Shown: piece by piece, positions 1-12,500 of the stretch
How positions within the stretch are numbered: the stretch's first letter is position 1
Layout of the letters: the number at the start of each line of letters is the position of its first letter
Assembly (NCBI GenBank): GCA_905221605.1
Contig: CAJNDS010000036.1
Span: 310,001-374,000, forward strand
DNA length: 64,000 nt
Direction of reading: 5' to 3'
Source of the DNA: Symbiodinium natans
Lineage: Eukaryota; Sar; Dinophyceae; Suessiales; Symbiodiniaceae
The notes under the pieces: model-generated
Told to the model about the DNA's origin: nothing
Databases searched by the model: none
What the model saw: only the letters and a program-made list of their open reading frames with translations
Program-made: the position numbers and the translations under genes

Positions 1-526
1 TACGTATGATTACTGCTACAACACCATCATCTTATCAATGCTGTTTCATGTTCTTCATTTTCATCCTCACAAGCATATTCTTCGACGTTTGTTCAAGAAT
101 ACGAATGTGATCGCTCTGACGAATATGCCTATTCGGATGATCATGATCATTCTGATAAACTGTGATTCTTGTTGTTGTTGCTGCTTGTAGCACATATGAA
201 AGCCCCCAACATTCTGCCCGTCTACATTTCGTATGGGACCACTGCCGGTTTACCCGTGTTTCCGGGTTTAGCCCGAGGTACCCCGTCTGCCACAAGCAAA
301 TCAGACAGCGTAAGTCAGGCAGGACTTTTTGTAAGCCATGGGGTCATTTTCCGCACCTTTGAGTTCTCTACCGCGCCAAGGGACTCTAGACCCCAAACCC
401 TAAACCCCAAACCCCAAACCCCAAACCCCAAACCCCAAACCCTAAACCCTAAACCCTAAACCCCAAACCCTAATCCTAAACCCTAAACCCAAACCCCAAA
501 CCCCAAACCCTAAACCCTAAACCCTC
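1..526. other. Partial intron, no exon recognised
   Basis: About 380 bp of unique AT-rich to mixed sequence, then a CCCCAAA/CCCTAAA array (about 384-527). I looked for the CNBD that should follow the last channel exon and did not find it. Confidence 0.5.
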
Positions 527-564
527 CTCAGCCGGGGCATGGTAATCTCGAAGCGCAGCTCCAC
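527..564 (-). CDS. Channel exon: end of C-linker, toward CNBD
   Basis: Reads VELRFEITMPRL after an AG|G acceptor and continues the preceding exon's ISEPLR. The pattern SEPLR-VEL-x-FE is typical of the C-linker E'/F' region just before the cyclic-nucleotide-binding domain. The donor is probably GA (AG|GAGGG) and leads straight into a TTTAGGG array on the coding strand. It leaves two bases of a split codon, so the gene must continue past the left edge. Confidence 0.82.
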
Positions 565-3500
565 CTCGGCGCTGCGTCTTGTCATCGGAAACCGCAAGAA
601 GCCATGAAGGGCCAATACCGGGGTGGTTTAGGGTTTAGGGTTTAGGGTTTGGGGTTTAGGGTTTAGGGTTTAGGGTTTGGGGTTTAGGGTTTGGGGTTTA
701 GGGTTTAGGGTGTGGGGTTTAGGGTTTAGGGTTTAGGGTTTAGGGTTTAGGGTTTAGGGTTTAGGGTTTAGGGTTTAGGGTGTGGGTTTAGGGTTTAGGG
801 TGCCCACATATGGGGGCTTCAACCATGAGAATAGTTGCTTTTTTTTTTGAGAGGGGGGGGGGGTTATTAGAGTAGAGAAATATAGGGCACCATAAGGGAA
901 CACGAATAGCGTAGCTCAGGACTTAGGGTTTACTGGTTTGGGGCTTATGGGGTTTAGGCCTGAGGGTTTAGGGTTTTCGGGGATCCCAACCCTGCACGTT
1001 GATCTGACGAATGTCGGGCTTAAGGCTGAGCCCTTTTTTTTAACTCTCATTGTGCTAGTTTGAGTGGGGCTTGGGGTTTCGGGTTTAGTGCTTTTCAAAC
1101 CCTAAACCATAAACCGTAATATTAAGCCTAAACCACTAGCCCTAAACCTAAACCCTAAATCCCTTTTGAGCTCTTGATGGCCGCTGGGGGGGGGGGGGGG
1201 GGCGGGGGGGGGGGGGGGGCGGGGGGGGGGGGGCGGGCGGGGGGGGGGCGGGGGGGGGGGGGGGGGGGGGGGGGGGGCGGGGGGTGGGGGGGGGGGTGGA
1301 AGACTGGGGGGCTGTAAGGCCAGTCAAAAATGTATACAAAAAATATATATATATACATATATATTTGTACATATATATATATATATATTTACATATACAT
1401 ATATGCATATATGCATATACATATATATGTTTTATGACTATGTTGATATTGCTATTGATTTTATTATTGTTATTATTATTGGTATTATTCTTACTTAGTC
1501 TTAGTCTCATTCTTCTCATTATTATTATATTCCAAACTCTTTAATTATTGATGTTAGGGCTTGGGGTTCGGGGTTTAGGGCTTAGGGCTCAGGGAAGCAA
1601 ATGCTCCAAGAGGGTGAAGAAGCGGCTTCTGTCGGGGCCTGCGTCGTGGAGGTCGCTCTCTTGGGATCACGTGATCCTATTGCTGCTACGTCCCCCAACC
1701 GGCAAGCCGAACAGACCTAAACACCGAGCCCTCCCTCCCCCAGAGGATTTAGGGCCCTCCCTCCCCCAAAAGGTTTAGGGTTAGGGTTTAGGCGTAGGTA
1801 GGGTTGAGGGTTGAGGGTTTAGGTCCCTAAACCCTGGGCCCTTGAAGCATACCTGCACTGAGACCTCCACCCGAAGGGGTTCCGAGATGAACGCCAAGAG
1901 CTCGATGTCCTCCTCCGGCGTACGCCTCGGGCTTTGCAGCCTTTAGGGCCTTGGGAGCTTTGGGTCTGTAGGGTTTAGGGTTTAGGGTTAAGGGTTTAGG
2001 GTTTAGGTGAAATAGAGTTTGGGGTTGTAAGGGCTTTCGCCGTCAACCCTAAACCCTATGAAACCCTGAACCCTAAACCCTGGATGCAGGCCCATGTGGT
2101 CTTCAGGCTTTAGGGCTTTCGGGTTCTGGGGCCCTTCGCCTCAATTCGAACTACTCACAAGTGCACCTATACCGTAAACCCTAAACGCAAATTACACCCC
2201 AGACCCCAGCAAAACCAGGGGTTCCTCAGCCGAAGCCATACACCCTGAGCCCTCAAAACCCTGAACCCTCCAAACCCCCTGAAGCCTGAAGCCTGAACCC
2301 GAAAAACCTGTAAACCCCAAAAAACCTATGCACCCTCTAAATAACCCTATAAACCCGATAGACCCTGTATTACGGAGTAGAAGGAGGGAACCCTAGGAAG
2401 GCCCCTTAATCTTATTCCCCTATATACCCCTCATATATATATATATGTATGTATCTCTTGTATAGTCCCTATATACCCAAGTAGCCCCTAAATAACCCCT
2501 AAATAACCCCTAAGGTCCCCCTTATATGGGCTAAACCCTAAACCCTAAACCCTTAGTCCCTTGACTGTAAACCCCACAAACCCTGAACCCTAAGTCAGTG
2601 TCAGAGGCCCAGGCCGTTTCATCTCATCCATGGCATGCTGCGCGTTCCTCTGGACCTGAGGCGGCAGGTTTAGAGTTTAGGGTTTAGGGTTTAGGGTTTA
2701 GGGTTTAGTGTTTAGGGTTTAGGCGGTTTAGGGTTTAGGCGGTTTAGGGTTTAGGTAAGCCCACTGTAGCCCCAACAGCAAAGAGGACTGACTAAACATC
2801 CATCAGCCCTAAACCCTTAAACCGTTAAACCCTTAAACCCTTAAACCCTTAAACCCTTAAACCCTTAAACCCTTAAACCCTTAAACCTTTAAACCCTTAA
2901 ACCCTTAAACCCTTAAACCCTTAAACCCATAACAAGTAAACCCTAAAACCCTAAACCCTTAACCCTGAAAGCGCAAGCCCAGAGCCCAAAACAAACGAGC
3001 CAGGCTCACGAGGCAGCTAACCCAGAGACTCCAAGACCTCCTAATTAAGAAATGTCCCGTAACCTATAATAGGAACCCTAATGTGATTTTAAGGTCTATT
3101 CCCTAATTGAGAAATGTACCTTAAATTATAATAGGAAGTCTACTATTATGTAAAGGTACATTTCCTAATTGAGAGGTTTTGGAGTCTCTGGGAATGTCCA
3201 GTGTGCGGAGCATCCCAGGATCTGCGTTGTACCCTGCACAGTGCATATCGTCTTCGGCAGCGCTGGTGCCAAATGGGCTTATGGTTTAATTAGGGTCTTT
3301 GGGGTTTAGGGTTTAGGGTCCATCTTTCTTCTCATAATCTTGGCTTTCTTCTTACAATCTTGGCAGAAAGTCCACGTGGCCCGCGTTGGAGGCTCCGCCA
3401 AAATTCCCTGGACAGAATGTGCCTCGCGGGCACTTGCGGCTCGGCCCGCAGCCTACATGTTCACTGCAGGGCTGAGGCGCAAGGATTTCTTCCTCGAAGT

Positions 3501-6500
3501 CGTCAATGTTGACAGGGTGCCAAGAATACCGAATGGCCGTCCTGCTGCAATCTGCCGGTCCGCAGGCGACCTCAAAGTGAAGGCGGACTTTCTCCATCCA
3601 GCTTTTACACCCCTAAACCCTAACCCGAAACTCTAGTACGCTCTAAACCCTTACTAAACCCTAAGCCCTAAACCGATACCTCTGAAGAAAACTCTCAGTC
3701 ACTCATCTGGAACCACAACAGCGGAGAAGAGGCTGTAGGGCTTCGGGCTCATAGCCCCCCACGCGAAACCCTGAACCCTGGACCCTCAACCCGCAACCCG
3801 GAACCCTGAAGCATAAACCCGGAACCCTAAACCTGAACCCTAAACCCGAAACCCTACACTCTGAACCCTAACCTTCAACACTGAACCCCTAAAGCAAATC
3901 ACATCAACACCCGAGCTCGCTGCGCGCAGCGCCGTGCCTCGGACGGAAAGGTATGTAGGGTTTAGGGTTTAGTGTTTAGGGTTTGGGGTTTAGGGTTTTC
4001 GGTTTAAGTTTTAGGGTTTAGGCTTTAGGGTTTAGGCGGACTGAACTCAGGCCGCTGTTGAAGGCTCTGCCTCCTGCCTCGTTTGAGGGTCAGGGCGGTT
4101 GGGGCCTTAAACATGTTATAACCTTACTTAGGGCACTTACTCACAACCCTACTTGTATCTGCCCATGAACCTGCGGTTTAGGGTTTGCTGTAGGGTTTTC
4201 GGGTGAGTGATACTCCCCTCACAACCCGCAAGTAGCGTTGATGCAAGTAAGTTTCCTTAGATACCTAGTCGAGTTTTTCCCTACAGCCCCTTCATCCATG
4301 TCATATATGTACATATATATATATATATGCTCACCCCCCCCCCTCCACAGAACCCCGGAAGCAAAATAAAGGGCTGAGGGCGCGACGGACAGCATAGCTG
4401 CACACAGTAGCCAGACACGTTAACAAACAATAGAGATATATGGTACCCCCCTCCCCAAAGATCCATACTTTTTTGCTTTGTTTAATGCCTTTGATATTTT
4501 TCTCTGTTGTTGTATGTTTTGCTTTTGTTGTCTGTTAAACCTATGGGCTTCTATTTTAAAACCCTTATTGAAATATTGAATGTCCAGAAGGGTTGGCATT
4601 ATTGAAACCCTTTTTGAAATATTGAACTTCAACAAGGGTGGTCATTATTGAAACCCTTATTGAAATATTGAATTTCAATAAGGGTTGGCATTATTGAAAC
4701 CCTTCTTGAAGTATTGAACTTCAATAAGGGTGGTCATTATGGAAACCCTTATTGAAATATTGAATTCCAATAAGGGCGGAACCAAGAACCAAGAACTAAG
4801 AACTAAGACTGCTAGGGACTCTTGGTCTGAGTTCCTACTTCCTAGTACAGCCCTTATTCAAATTCAATATTTCAATAAGGGCTTTAAAATAGAAACACAT
4901 AGGTTTGGATTCTTAGTTCCTAGTACCGCCCTTATTGAAATTCAATATATTTCAATAAGGATTTCAATAAGAGGTAACCCAGGAACTAAGAATCCGTACC
5001 GGAGAATCCCTGGCAGTCTTAGTTCTTAGTTCTTAGTTCCGCCCTTATTGAAATTCAATATTTCAATAAGGGTTTCGATAATACTCCACCCTTATTGAAA
5101 TTCAATAATTCAATAAGGCTTCAATAAGGAGTATTATTGAAATCCTTATTGAAATATTGAATTTCAATAAGGGCGGAATGAAGAAATAAAACTAAGACTG
5201 TCGGGGACTCCTGGTCTTAGTTCTTAGTTCCTAGTACCGCCCTTATTGAAATTCGATATTTCAATAAGGGTTTCAATAAGAGGTAACCCAGGACTTACGA
5301 ATCCAGACCAAGAGTGTCTGACAATCTTAGTTCTTAGTTTTTAGTTCCAGCCTTATTCAAATCCAATATTTCCATAAGGGCTTCAATAAGAGGCAACCCA
5401 AGAACTAAGAATCCAGACCAAGAGTGTCTGACAATCTTAGTTCTTAGTTCCAGCCTTATTGAAATTCAATATTTCAATAATGGTTTCAATAAAAGGTAAC
5501 CCAAGAACTAAGAATCCAGCCCAAGAGTGTCTGACAATCTTAGTTCTTAGTTCTTAGTTCCAGCCTTGTTGAAATTCAATATTTCAATAAGGGTTTCAAG
5601 AAGAGGTAACCTTCAATCTTTCCGTCAAGACAGCAGAAAGGATTGCCCCTCCCTCCCCCTCCTGTCCGCTCCCTGGTTGTTTCTAAAGGGCTTGTTCAAG
5701 GCTTATCCCAGGGACTAGGGTTTGAAAGAGAAGGCCCGAAACTCTATAGGGTTTAAGGCTTTAATCCCGAAGCCTTAAAGCCTGTAGGGTTTACGCTCAA
5801 ACCTTAAACCCTAATTCTTTAATCATACAAAAGGTTTCAAGGTTAAGCACTTAGACTTAAATCCTTAATAACCGTAACTCTTTAAACCCCATAGTGATGG
5901 CTTAAAGGTTTAAGGTGTAAGGTCTAGGTACATATCTGTCATGAGTGTGGAACCCCTGAAAAAATCTTATCAAAACTCCAGTTTCCAAAAACCCACCCCA
6001 TGGTTTGGAATTTTGGAAACTCGAGGAATTTGCCCAAAATCCAAAAATCGAGCAAATTCCTCGAGTTTCCAAAATTCCAAAAAATCCACCCCAAGGTTTG
6101 GAATTTTGGAAACTCAAGGAATTTGCTCGATTTTTGGATTTTGAGGCTCCCGCTCGAGTTTCCAAAAACCCGAAACTTGGGCTGGAGTTTTTGGGTTTTT
6201 GGAATTTTGGAAACTCGAGGAATGTCCTCAAAATCCAAAAATCGAGCAAATTCCTCGAGTTTCCAAAATTCCAAATTCCAAAAAAATCCACCCCAAGGTT
6301 GGGAATGTTGGAAACTCTCGAGTTTTGGATTTTGAGGCTCCCGCTCGAGTTTCCAAAAAACCAAACCTTGGGGTGGATTTTTTTGGATTTTTGGAATCTG
6401 GAAACTCGAGGAATTGCTCGATTTTTGGATTTTGAGGCTCCCGCTCGAGTTTCCAAAAATCCAAACCTTGGGGTGGCTGTTTTGGGATTTTTGGAATTTT

Positions 6501-9500
6501 GGAAACTCGAGGAATTTTGGAGTGGTGCTTTTCCCCCCCCCCTTCCTGGACAGACCGGAAATACAATTCCGGGGCTCCGGGGTCTGTCGAGGGGGGGGGG
6601 GGGGGGGGGTGACTATATATATATATTATATAACCCTAAACCCTAAAAACCACCTCTCCCTCACCCCCCCCCCCCCCCCCATTCCCTCCCCCCCCCAGCA
6701 TCCGCCCACACCGTTCCGGGTGGGTTGCAGTTATGGACACAACTCCCCCCCCCCCCCTTCCCCCCACCCCCCCCACCCCCACTCCCCCCTAACACCCTAA
6801 CACCCTAAACCGAAAGCCTCAATACCTGCTCGGGTTCAGTCGGCCCCCATGTCGGCCCTAAACCCTACGTACACCCTAGACCCTAAACGGCGCTTTTGCA
6901 AGCAGCCAAAGGCCGGGACGGCTGGAGATGTGGTTCTCCTTGAGGTACTCCTTGCAAAACCCTACATAACCCTAACCCCAAATCCTGAATCCTGAATCCT
7001 AAGCCCTAAATCCTTCATCCTAAACACTTCGCCCGGAATAAGAAGAAGACCTAGGTTCAAGCTTGAGGGTTTAGGGTGCAAGGAGTGGGCTAGTCTTGAC
7101 ATGAGGGTTTAGGTTTTAGGGTTAGGGTTTAGAGTACCCTACGGGAACCCTACGAGGGATTCTTGAGTCCCTAAACCCAAAACCCTAAACCCTAAACCCT
7201 AAACCCTAAACCCTTGAGAGCTGGCCATGTGCGCTGCAAATCAAATCCGGGGAACTGGCCTCTCGGTCCAAGGCTTGCAGGCCCTAAACCCTAAACCCTG
7301 AACCCTAAACCCTAAACCCTAAACCCTAAACCCTAAACCCTAAACCCTAAACCCTTGAGGGTTTAAAGTTTCAGGGTTTTAGGGTTTCGGGGGCTTTTAA
7401 GGGGTAAGGATTAAAGGATTGAAGGGATTAGACTTTAAGGGCTTATTGTTGGGCTCAGAATTGAACCCTACATCCAGGAACCTCTACCTAAACCGCACAA
7501 AGCCTAAAGACAAAACCCTAAACCTTAAACAAAACCCAAACCCCACAAACCCGAAACCATGAACCCAATCCTGAATCATGGCACTAAATAATACCCTAAA
7601 CCCTAAACCCTAAACCCTACTTATACACCACAAGGTGTACGATGGCCGCCGCTGACTTGTCCTTCAACGCTGCCAGCTTCGTTGTCTCCTGGTGTGTGCC
7701 GAGAGCCCGGAATAGTGGGGCTTGGGTTTTAGGTCTAGAAAGGTTTACGTCATGCGATAAAGGGGTTAAAGGGCTTAGTGGCGGTTTACCCGGTTCAGGG
7801 TTTCCGGTTTACGGAAACCCTAAACCCTAAACCCTAAATAGGGAAGAGGGTAGGGGATGGCTGAGTCTCTAAGCTCCGAATCCTAACGTCTAGATACTCT
7901 GAAGCTGGGCACTCCATGGACTGTCTGGGGCTATTCTGAGGTTGGGCGCTCCAGGGACCTGCAAATACTCTGAGGTTGGGGATTGGGGGACTGGCGAAGA
8001 GTAGATCTAAGAACCCCACACCGGGTGAGAAAAATAGGGTTTAGGGTACCCTAAACCCTAAACCCCTAACCCCTAAACCCTAAACCCTAAACCATAAACC
8101 CCAAGTTCCAAGCCCTTGACCGCTTGAGGAGCAGGCCTTGGACCGTGCGATGGACAGGCGCGTCATGGAGGTGGTGATGCTGCTGACGATGGACCTCGTG
8201 TTTGGGGTGATAGAGGGTTTAGGGTTTAGGGTTTAGGGTTTAGGGTTTAGGGTTTCGGGTTTCGGGTTTAGGGTTTGGGGTTGTAGAGGTTAGGGGTTAG
8301 AGTCTTTGAGTCAGGGTACCCAGGAGTAGCCTTAAAAAATAAAAAAAAGCACCCTATTTCGGTTAAAAGGGGCTCATAAGGTAACCTGAAACCCTATTCG
8401 CAAAAAAAGGGTAGTAAGGGCCTACTCTGGGCCCTAGCTCCCCTAAACCCTAAACCCTAAACCCTAAACCCTAAACCCTAAAGCCTAAAGCCTAAACCCT
8501 AAACCCTAAACCCTAAAGCCTAAACCGAAAAACTCGAAAGCTCACAAAAATAACTCTGAGTCCTAGTTAAGCACCCATGACCAACACTTCCGGGGGCCCC
8601 CACGCCGAGAGGATGAAACACAGCAGCAGCGCGATGACTGAGTAGGTGCGCTCGTACCTCGGTCTTCCGGGGTTTAGGGTTTAGGGTTTAGGGTTTAGGG
8701 TTTAGGGCCCTTAATTCCTTGTTATGAAGACATGTGCCTGGCACGCCTGACATACGCACCCATGGGCAGCCGTGTGATCTTTTGAGGAGAGTGCATGTTT
8801 CGAAGCAGCCGCCCTAAACCCCGCTTAAGCCCCCAAGCCCCCAAATGGGGTTGATCCAGAGTACAGGCTTTCTTCGGCAACCCAAACCATGAGGAGTCCG
8901 AGTCCAAAGAGACGCATCAATCACAACTATCATGTGAATGGGGCTCTGGTAAGCCACTTCTCCGACATGCTGCGTCTTCTGGGGCCTCCTATTGTACTTA
9001 GCAAGCCTTAGAATCAAGGATACCCCCTAAACCCTAAACCCTAAAAACACCATAATGTAATATGAAACCTCCCCCTACCCCCTAATATTACCCCCCCCCC
9101 CCCCCCCATAATACCACAATATAACTGTAAGGGGGTATTTAATGTCAGGGGGGAGGGGGGGGGGGGGGGGGGTTGTAATATTAGGGAGAGGGGATTAAAC
9201 CCTTGAAGCCCTCTGCAGCCGAGGTGCGCGTTGGATGGATAGACGTCCGTGGAGCCGGCCTTCCGCGATTTAGGGTTTAGGGTTTAGGGTTTAGGGTTTA
9301 GGGTTTAGGCGCGGGCCAATGAAGCCGGTCGGTTCGTTCAATTAGTGCATGGCTGTTGCATCAATACTTGAAGCGTTAAAGTTTGTCTAGGACGCTTTGG
9401 ACCTGACTGCTCATGTTGTCATACTGATCGAGCTTCCGGGGTTTAGGGTTTAGGGTTCAGGGTTTAGGACTATTGAGGGCATCAGGGGTTTCTGTGGGCT

Positions 9501-12500
9501 CCATGGTTTTAGGGAGATTTCCGGGGCCTCATCTGGGCAGGGCACCTGATATGGCTTAGGGTTTAGGGTTTAGGGTTTAGGGCTTAGGGTTTAGGGCTTA
9601 GGGTTTAGGGATTAGGGATTACGGATTAGGGTTGAAGGTTCCAAGGATGCTGGAGTTTAGGGCATTAGAAAGTTTAGGGTTTAGGGAGTTTTGGGGGAGT
9701 TTTGGGAGTTTTGGGGAGTTTTGGGGAGTTTTGGGGAGTTTTGGGGAGTTTTGGGGAGTTTTGGGGAGTTTTGGGGAGTTTTGGGGAGTTTTGGGGAGTT
9801 TTGGGGGTTTAAGGTTTAGGGTTTAGGGTTTAGTGCCCTTGGAAGGAAAGCAAGCTCCGGGTTCCAAAGCTTGCCGGGTCTAGAACTTGTGGGGCTTCAA
9901 AGAGTTTCGGGTCTTAGCGTTTCGTTTCTACGGTCTTAGTGTCTAGGGCTCAGGGCGTTAGGCTTTAGGGAGCTGTGGGATTGGAAGGGCATGAAGAGCA
10001 TATGCACTACACCCTACCTGTAGCCCCATTACAACGCAAGGTCCCAGGGAAATCTCCCCAGAGTAGCCAGCAACCTTCTGGACCCCAAACCCGAAACCCT
10101 AAACCCCAAAACCCTAAAACTCGAAACCCTAAAGGCCCTTAATCTGGACCCTAAAACCAAAACCCAAAACCCCAAAACCCTAAAACTCGAAACCCTAAAG
10201 CTTCTGGATCCCCAGTACTATCCCCTGAACCCTAAACCCTAAGCCCTAAACCCTAAACCCTAAACCCTTCTCACAGCAGCCGAAACCTCAAACCTTTTGG
10301 TTCAGGGTTTAGGGTCTACTTGGCGGTTCGTGGTTAGTGGTAAGTAGGGTGATAAGAGGGTATCTATACTTACAACCATACTTCGGGTACTGATAACCCT
10401 GTTTAGAAGTACCATGAACCTTCAAGTCTAAGTAGGGTCAAGGGTTTAAGGTTTGGGGCGAACTCTCAACCCCAGACCATAGGGGGGCGCACAAACTGCG
10501 TCAAGCTCCAATGGTAGCTCAGCATGTACAGCGGATAGATCCCCCTTGGCACGCGACACAAGCAAAGTCGTGGGTCCAGCACTCGAGACTTGAACAGAGG
10601 GAACCTCAAGTGAGGGTGCGTACCTCACGTTTCCCTTGGAACATTCCCAAACTTTAGACCCTAAACCCTAAACCCTAAGCCCTTAACCCCCCAAGGCTCC
10701 ATCAGCACCCTCGACACCTGCCTCAGGCCTCGGGACCAACTCTCTATAAGCAGAGCCCCAATACCAGGTTAGCTGGTTTAGGGTTTAGGACATATCCGAC
10801 AAGGGCCCCTGCAGAGTTTCACGCATGGATGTGCTGCTCAATAAAGGAGTGTCAGTTGAAGTTCATTACGGTTCATCAGGGTTAAGGGCTCAGGGTTATG
10901 GGTTAAGAGTTACGGGAAGTTCAATGTTCCGTTATAGTACGGTCCTTTACCTGTTATAAAGGGTTCTACCTTAAACCCTAAACCCTAAACCCGAAAACCC
11001 TACAACCCTGAACCCTAAACCCTAAACCCAAGACCGTTCTGAAGTATGGGCCCTTTGGGTTTTTTAGGGTTTGGGGCTTAAAGGTATATAGAGGTTCCCC
11101 ACTGAAGAGCCCGCAAAAGAGGGACCAAGCAGCTGCCGTAAGATAAGCGGGGGGCGGGATTTATCTAAGCAACCCTTGGGAAGTTTCAGGAGTAAAGCAG
11201 CAAGAAGTAAACTCGGTCGCAATGTCTGCGGGCTGTAACAGATGTTTAAGGTTCAAGATTTAGGGCTGACGGCCAGGGAACGGATTCCAAGAAGCTTCAA
11301 CCCGAAAACCTAAAGCCTCAGTCTAGACTCGATAATCGAAGCCCTCACCCCTAACATTTAATCGGAAGGCCTAGAAACCAGACTGATCCCAAGGCAAAAC
11401 CCGAACATGGACTGCGCGCTGTGAACCGGTGCGGTCGGAGGGTCCACCATGTCAATATACACACTGTATATACATATATATATATACATATCTAGGTATA
11501 TATAGGTACACACACACCTGTCATCTTCCCTCCGCCAAAAGCTGTATTTGTCTTGCCTAAACCATGAACCCTTTACTTAAACTTCTTACTTGTGACGTTC
11601 AGGAGGATGCTTTGCAGCAGTACACGGGTGTACGCATTTAGGACCGAAATAGCATCTGGAATCGCGAAAAAACACTAACCAGACTTTTCGCATTGCCCTC
11701 ATGCGCGGTCATGTATGGCCTAATATAGGGGCCTGAATAATTAGAATAGGATTTTGGGGTTATTCTATAAAGGGACCCTAAGGGAATACTATTCTTAGTT
11801 GTCCAGTAACCTGGGGAATTACAGGATAACCTTTGGGAATCTAAAGGGCTTATATTATCCCAAAAAGGTTAAAGGTTACCTACTCTACTACTAGGTATAG
11901 TAGAACTATAAAGGGACCCGAAGGGAATACTATTCGTCATTTTTCATAAGCCCTAAACCCTAAACCCTAAACCTAAAACCTACCCCTATAGTAACTTTCC
12001 CAAGATGCGCAACCACACGATGTTAAGTTCGCCACTGGGACCGGAGATCAAATGAAGGCCGTGCCGCGGGCATGGTTTGTTGGTTGTGCGCGTGTTCTCT
12101 GCCCCACAATTTGGTTTAGGGTTTAGGGTTTGGGGTTTAGGGTTTAGGGCTCAGGGTTAGGGTTTAGGGTTTAGGGTTTAGGGTTAGCCTAAACCCTACG
12201 CCCTAAACCCTAAACCGGTAGTGCACAAGTCTCGGGGTAGTTGCATGGTCCTTGATCCGGTCCCGGAATTGGGGGAACCCATACCTTTTATATACCCTAG
12301 AAAGCCCAGAGCCCATACTACCCAACCCTTTGAGCAGGTAAGGGCAACACAATTATTAATATTATTATTATTATTATCATTATCATTTTTTATTTATATT
12401 ATAATATATCATACTATATTATAATATATTATATTATACTATATTATACTATATTGTACTATATTATACTATATTATACTATATTATACTATATTATACT

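Larger units (their letters stand above)
2656..6905. other. Largest channel intron (4.25 kb)
   Basis: Contains an 8-mer array, an open-frame island (3356-3600), a second small island at 3925-3952 with a plus-strand GTATGT donor, two hairpin satellites (4550-5610, 5955-6520), and G/C homopolymers at 6590-6780. No exon of the channel is needed here because the flanking exons are phase-compatible. Confidence 0.6.

Noticed and set aside
384..810. True chromosome end (telomere)
   Set aside because: Arrays alternate orientation every few hundred bases throughout the window, are full of variants, and flank exons; none runs to the window edge in one orientation.
1548..1778. Small plus-strand gene starting in a TTTAGGG array
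   Set aside because: Much of the frame is repeat-derived (peptides such as GVRGLGLRAQG); no homology or splice support.
1871..1925. Later donor CAG|GTATGC extending the exon by VEVSVQ
   Set aside because: Would duplicate the VEL segment carried by the next exon; the earlier GTGGAG donor gives a gap-free C-linker.
4550..6522. CRISPR-like array
   Set aside because: Units are palindromes with irregular, related spacers, in a eukaryotic intron and without cas genes.
5902..6646. Several overlapping long open frames rich in Phe, Lys, Asn
   Set aside because: They are translations of hairpin satellite B, open in all frames with the same peptide repeated.
9300..9440. Possible pore exon (RLHW) or LDQYDNMSSQVQSVLDKL segment on minus
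   Set aside because: The pore helix was found at 10493-10544 and joins the next exon directly; this island has no place in the chain.
10497..10595. tRNA-like stretch (GGTAGCTCAG ... GTGGGTCCAGCACTC)
   Set aside because: No proper cloverleaf or B box, and the segment is accounted for by the pore-helix exon on the minus strand and its upstream flank.
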